Made by a program: the position numbers and the translations under genes | NCBI GenBank assembly: GCA_036271855.1 | Contig: DATAZV010000343.1 | Location: forward strand, 1 to 9,890 | DNA from: JAQGMJ01 sp036271855 | GTDB lineage: Bacteria; Pseudomonadota; Gammaproteobacteria; Burkholderiales; JAEUOS01 | Direction of reading: 5' to 3' | DNA length: 9,890 nucleotides | Part shown: in pieces, positions 7,452 through 9,890 of the stretch | Layout: the number at the start of each line of letters is the position of its first letter | Numbering within the stretch: position 1 is the stretch's first letter | The notes under the pieces: model-generated | What the model was told of the DNA's origin: nothing | Database searches by the model: none | The model's input: the letters and a program-made list of their open reading frames with translations, nothing else

Positions 7452-8620
7452 ACCCGATGGAGCGCTCGGAGCACCACTCCGCCTCCGGCGGCGCCGCCGG
7501 CTTCCGCCGCCGCGTCCGTTCGCTGGTGCGCAAGGAATTCCGCCAGCTGCTGCGCGACCGCGCCAACCTGATGATCGGCATCGGCCTGCCGATCGTGCTG
7601 ATCTTGATCTTCGGCTACGGCCTGTCGCTGGATGTGAAGGAGGCGCCGGTGGCGGTGGTGCTGGAGGATGCCTCGCCCACCGCCTTCGACGTCATCTCCG
7701 GCCTGCAGCTCTCGCCTTACATCGGCCCGCGCCTGGTCAAGTCGATGGCCGAGGCGGAGGTGCTGATGAATGCGCGCGAGGTCGACGGCATCGTCCAGGT
7801 GCCGGCCGATTTTTCGCGTCGCTTCGCCGCCGGCGATGGGCATATTCAGCTCTTGCTGCAAGGGGCGGATGCCACCCGCGCCAACATCATCCGGGGCTAT
7901 GTCAGCGGCGCGCTGGCGCTGTGGGCGCAAAAGCAGGCCGACCGCGACCCCTCGCGCAATGCCGGTGGCGCTGGCACGGTGGTGGTGGTCGAGCGCATGT
8001 GGTTCAACGCCGCCAACACCAGCACCTGGTACCTGGTGCCCGGCCTGGTGGTGCTGATCATGACCCTGGTCGGGGCTTTTCTCACGGCGCTGGTGATGGC
8101 GCGCGAGTGGGAGCGCGGCACGCTTGAAGCCCTGTTCGTCACGCCGGTGCATCCGGTCGAGGTGCTGCTGTCGAAAACCATTCCGTATTTCACCGTCGGC
8201 ATGCTCGGCCTGCTGCTGTGCCTGCTGGCGGCCAAGTTCCTGTTCGCGGTGCCGCTGTACGGTTCGCTGATCGTGCTCACCTTCAGCTGCATGCTCTACA
8301 TGCTGGTGGCGCTGGGCATCGGCCTGGTGATCTCGTCCACCACCAAAAACCAGTTCGTCGCCAGCCAGATCGCCCTGCTAGCCAGCTTCATGCCGGCGAT
8401 GATGCTATCCGGTTTCATGTTCGACTTGCGCAACGTGCCGCTGGTGATCCGCCTGATCGGCAACGCCTTGCCCGCGACTTATTTCATGGAGCTGATCAAG
8501 ACCTTGTTTTTGGCCGGGGACAACTGGCCGCTGATCTTCAAGGACTGCGCCATTCTCGCCGTCTACGCCGCCGTGCTTCTGGGCCTGGCGCACGCCGTCA
8601 CCCGCAAGAAACTGGACTAG
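7448..8620 (+). CDS. ybhS: ABC-2 type permease, YbhS-like
   Basis: A 390-residue inner-membrane permease of the ABC-2 type. A cytosolic N-terminus (RRVRSLVRKEFRQLLRDRAN, an amphipathic coupling segment) precedes the first membrane helix (about 41-61). A large periplasmic domain of about 130 residues follows. Five further hydrophobic segments lie at about 195-217, 248-268, 274-296, 304-324 and 365-383. The family signature REWERGTLEALFVTP (219-233) lies after the second helix, and the tail is basic (TRKKLD). ATG at 7448 overlaps the ATPase stop by four bases (ATGA), with AGGGGG 7 bases ahead, so translation is probably coupled; ATG at 7457 is an alternative. It is expected to form a heterodimeric membrane channel with the next gene product. 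Confidence 0.93.
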   Translation: MNPMERSEHHSASGGAAGFRRRVRSLVRKEFRQLLRDRANLMIGIGLPIVLILIFGYGLSLDVKEAPVAVVLEDASPTAFDVISGLQLSPYIGPRLVKSMAEAEVLMNAREVDGIVQVPADFSRRFAAGDGHIQLLLQGADATRANIIRGYVSGALALWAQKQADRDPSRNAGGAGTVVVVERMWFNAANTSTWYLVPGLVVLIMTLVGAFLTALVMAREWERGTLEALFVTPVHPVEVLLSKTIPYFTVGMLGLLLCLLAAKFLFAVPLYGSLIVLTFSCMLYMLVALGIGLVISSTTKNQFVASQIALLASFMPAMMLSGFMFDLRNVPLVIRLIGNALPATYFMELIKTLFLAGDNWPLIFKDCAILAVYAAVLLGLAHAVTRKKLD

Positions 8621-8624
8621 GGCC

Positions 8625-9890
8625 ATGAGCGAACTGCGTGAAATGCTGCAGCGCCTGGTGGTGTTGATCCACAAGGAGTTGCTGGCCGTGTTGAAGGACC
8701 CCGGCAGCCGCTCCATCCTGATCACCCCGGCGCTGATGCAGGGGCTGCTGTTCGGTTACGCCGCTACCTACGACCTGACCAACGTGCCCTATGCACTGCT
8801 CGACCAGAGTCGTGGCGCCAACGCGGTGAACCTGATCGCCAAGCTCGACGGTACCGGCGTGTTCCACCGCGTCGCTACCTTGCAGACCCAGCGCGACATC
8901 GCCGACGTGGTCGATCAGGGCAAGGCCCTGGTGGTGATCCAGATACCTTCCGACTTTGAGCGCCAGCTCAGCGCGGGTGTTGCCGCGCCTGTCCAGGTGA
9001 TCCTCGACGGCCGCAATTCCACCACCGCCGGCTCGGCCAGCGCCTATGTTTCTTCAGTGGTGGCCGAGTTCAACGCGCAATTGCCCGGCGCCGCCAAGCC
9101 GCCGCTGACCGTCGAAATGCGCGCCTGGTACAACCCCAATCTTGAAACGCGCTGGAACTTCATGCCGGGGATGATCGCCTCGCTTTCCATGATGCAGGTG
9201 CTGATGCTCACCGCGCTTTCGGTGGCGCGCGAGCGCGAGCAGGGCACTTTCGACCAGTTGTTGGTGACGCCGCTGTCGCCGGCCGAGATCATGGTCGGCA
9301 AGGCGATCCCCTCGATCATGATCGGCCTGTTCCAGTCGACCCTGATCCTCTGCCTGTCGCTGTTCTGGTTCCGCATTCCGATGGCGGGCAATCTGCTGAC
9401 GCTGTATTCGGGGCTGTTGATGTTCACCATCGCCAGTGTCGGCATCGGCCTGTCGATCTCGGCGGTATCGGCCAATATGCAGCAGGCGATGCTTTATTCC
9501 TTCGTGCTGATCATGCCGCTGATGCTGCTCTCCGGCCTGACCACGCCGGTGCGCAACATGCCGCAGGTGCTGCAATGGGCCACCATGCTCAACCCGCTGC
9601 GCTTCGCCATCGACCTGGTGCAGCGTGTTTATCTCGAAGGCGTGGGCCTGCTGGCGGTATGGCACAACTTCATTCCGCTGGTATTGATCTCCGCCGGCGA
9701 CAGGGGCGTCACCAGCAGTTGGTCGAAAGTGCCCTGTTCGCGCTCGCGCGCCACCGACAAGGCGGTGAGCATCAGCACCTGCATCATCGACAGGGAGGCG
9801 ATCATCCCGGGCATGAAGTTCCAGCGGGTTTGCAGGTTGGGGTTGTACCAGGCGCGCATTTCCACCGTCAGCGGCGGCTTGGCGGCGCCG
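8625..9890 (+). CDS. ybhR: ABC-2 type permease, YbhR-like, 3' end broken at ~9695
   Basis: This is the second ABC-2 permease of the operon, starting at ATG 8625, four bases after the ybhS stop. The native part is about 357 residues: N-terminal coupling segment and HKELLAVLKDPGSRS, first helix (about 31-48), periplasmic domain (50-180), signature AREREQGTFDQLLVTPLSP (201-219), then helices near 227-248, 258-279, 288-306 and 345-356. The E. coli protein is about 368 residues, so only the last ten to twenty residues appear lost. After LVLISA (to about 9695) the frame continues without a stop to the window end. That tail (GDRGVTSSWSK onward) is the antisense of an inverted copy of this gene's own residues 155-222 and is not a normal permease end. 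Either the gene is rearranged here or the sequence is chimeric; an intact terminus cannot be seen. Confidence 0.85.
   Translation, partial: MSELREMLQRLVVLIHKELLAVLKDPGSRSILITPALMQGLLFGYAATYDLTNVPYALLDQSRGANAVNLIAKLDGTGVFHRVATLQTQRDIADVVDQGKALVVIQIPSDFERQLSAGVAAPVQVILDGRNSTTAGSASAYVSSVVAEFNAQLPGAAKPPLTVEMRAWYNPNLETRWNFMPGMIASLSMMQVLMLTALSVAREREQGTFDQLLVTPLSPAEIMVGKAIPSIMIGLFQSTLILCLSLFWFRIPMAGNLLTLYSGLLMFTIASVGIGLSISAVSANMQQAMLYSFVLIMPLMLLSGLTTPVRNMPQVLQWATMLNPLRFAIDLVQRVYLEGVGLLAVWHNFIPLVLISAGDRGVTSSWSKVPCSRSRATDKAVSISTCIIDREAIIPGMKFQRVCRLGLYQARISTVSGGLAAP
9086..9290 (+). repeat. Inverted repeat, left arm (inside ybhR)
   Basis: These 205 bases match the reverse complement of 9686-9890 without gaps at 186 of 205 positions by hand alignment (about 91%). 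Paired coordinates sum to 18976. The arms are separated by 395 bases. The repeat may continue past the right edge of the window, which would extend this arm to the left of 9086. Confidence 0.9.
9629..9890 (-). pseudogene. Second ybhR-like gene fragment, inverted and truncated
   Basis: Read on the minus strand from the right edge, the frame encodes residues equivalent to 155-222 of the YbhR-like permease, including MRAWYNPNLQTRWNFMPG and the ABC-2 signature AREREQGTFDQLLVTPLSP. Only one residue differs from the plus-strand copy (Gln for Glu174). Homology ends at 9686, directly after PAEI; the frame then runs 18 unrelated residues through antisense of the plus-strand ybhR and stops at 9629. The 5' part lies beyond the window. 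The fragment therefore lacks the whole C-terminal half with four membrane helices. It is either a truncated second gene copy or the product of a chimeric join. Confidence 0.8.
9686..9890 (-). repeat. Inverted repeat, right arm (reaches window end)
   Basis: This is the reverse-complement partner of 9086-9290, with 19 mismatches and no gaps. The mismatches touch 18 codons, 17 of them silent. The left limit is sharp: identity stops at 9686, apart from one chance match at 9685. The right limit is the window edge and is not known. Confidence 0.9.

Noticed and set aside
7079..8152. 357-codon minus-strand frame opposite the ATPase end and ybhS
   Set aside because: His/Arg/Gln-rich shadow composition with no motifs; both plus-strand genes are clear in this stretch.
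9044..9665. Minus-strand frames opposite ybhR (203 and 143 codons)
   Set aside because: Both are antisense shadows of the permease. The real minus-strand coding similarity begins only right of 9686.

Overview
The window is GC-rich DNA (low 60s percent by eye, not counted) with dense, closely packed genes. The presence of a Bug/TctC-type binding protein, a family greatly expanded in Burkholderiales and relatives, together with overall protein flavour, suggests a betaproteobacterium. That placement is inference. No rRNA, tRNA, CRISPR array, insertion sequence or phage gene was seen.

Left part (1-2735): the 3' part of an MFS transporter gene runs in from the left edge. It converges on an Asp/Glu racemase-superfamily gene with both catalytic cysteines (maleate-isomerase-like). 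Divergent from that is a Bug-family periplasmic solute receptor with no TctA/TctB membrane partners in view. Together these look like organic-acid uptake and conversion genes, substrate unknown.

Middle (2736-4660): a six-Asp-box (BNR/sortilin-like) beta-propeller protein lies downstream of, and in the same direction as, a TetR-family regulator of the CecR (YbiH) type. A 98-bp AT-rich gap separates the regulator from the rightward efflux operon. It holds two interlocked near-consensus sigma-70 promoters and a perfect 16-bp palindrome, the probable operator.

Right part (4648-9890): a tightly coupled ABC-2 export operon matches Escherichia coli ybhG-ybhF-ybhS-ybhR in gene order and protein type: HlyD-like adaptor, double-ATPase fusion, and two ABC-2 permeases. 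Overlaps or gaps are 1, 4 and 4 bases. The expected product is an inner-membrane exporter with a periplasmic adaptor, controlled by the divergent CecR-like repressor. The fused ATPase has one consensus and one degenerate composite ATP site.

The last 205 bases (9686-9890) are an inverted, 91%-identical copy of 9086-9290, inside the second permease gene. At about 9686-9695 the first copy loses its last residues and a second, opposite-strand copy of the same gene is cut in the middle. This is either a real inverted duplication or rearrangement between diverged copies, or a chimeric assembly join between strains. It is the strongest anomaly here. I did not find convincing evidence of a wholly new system.
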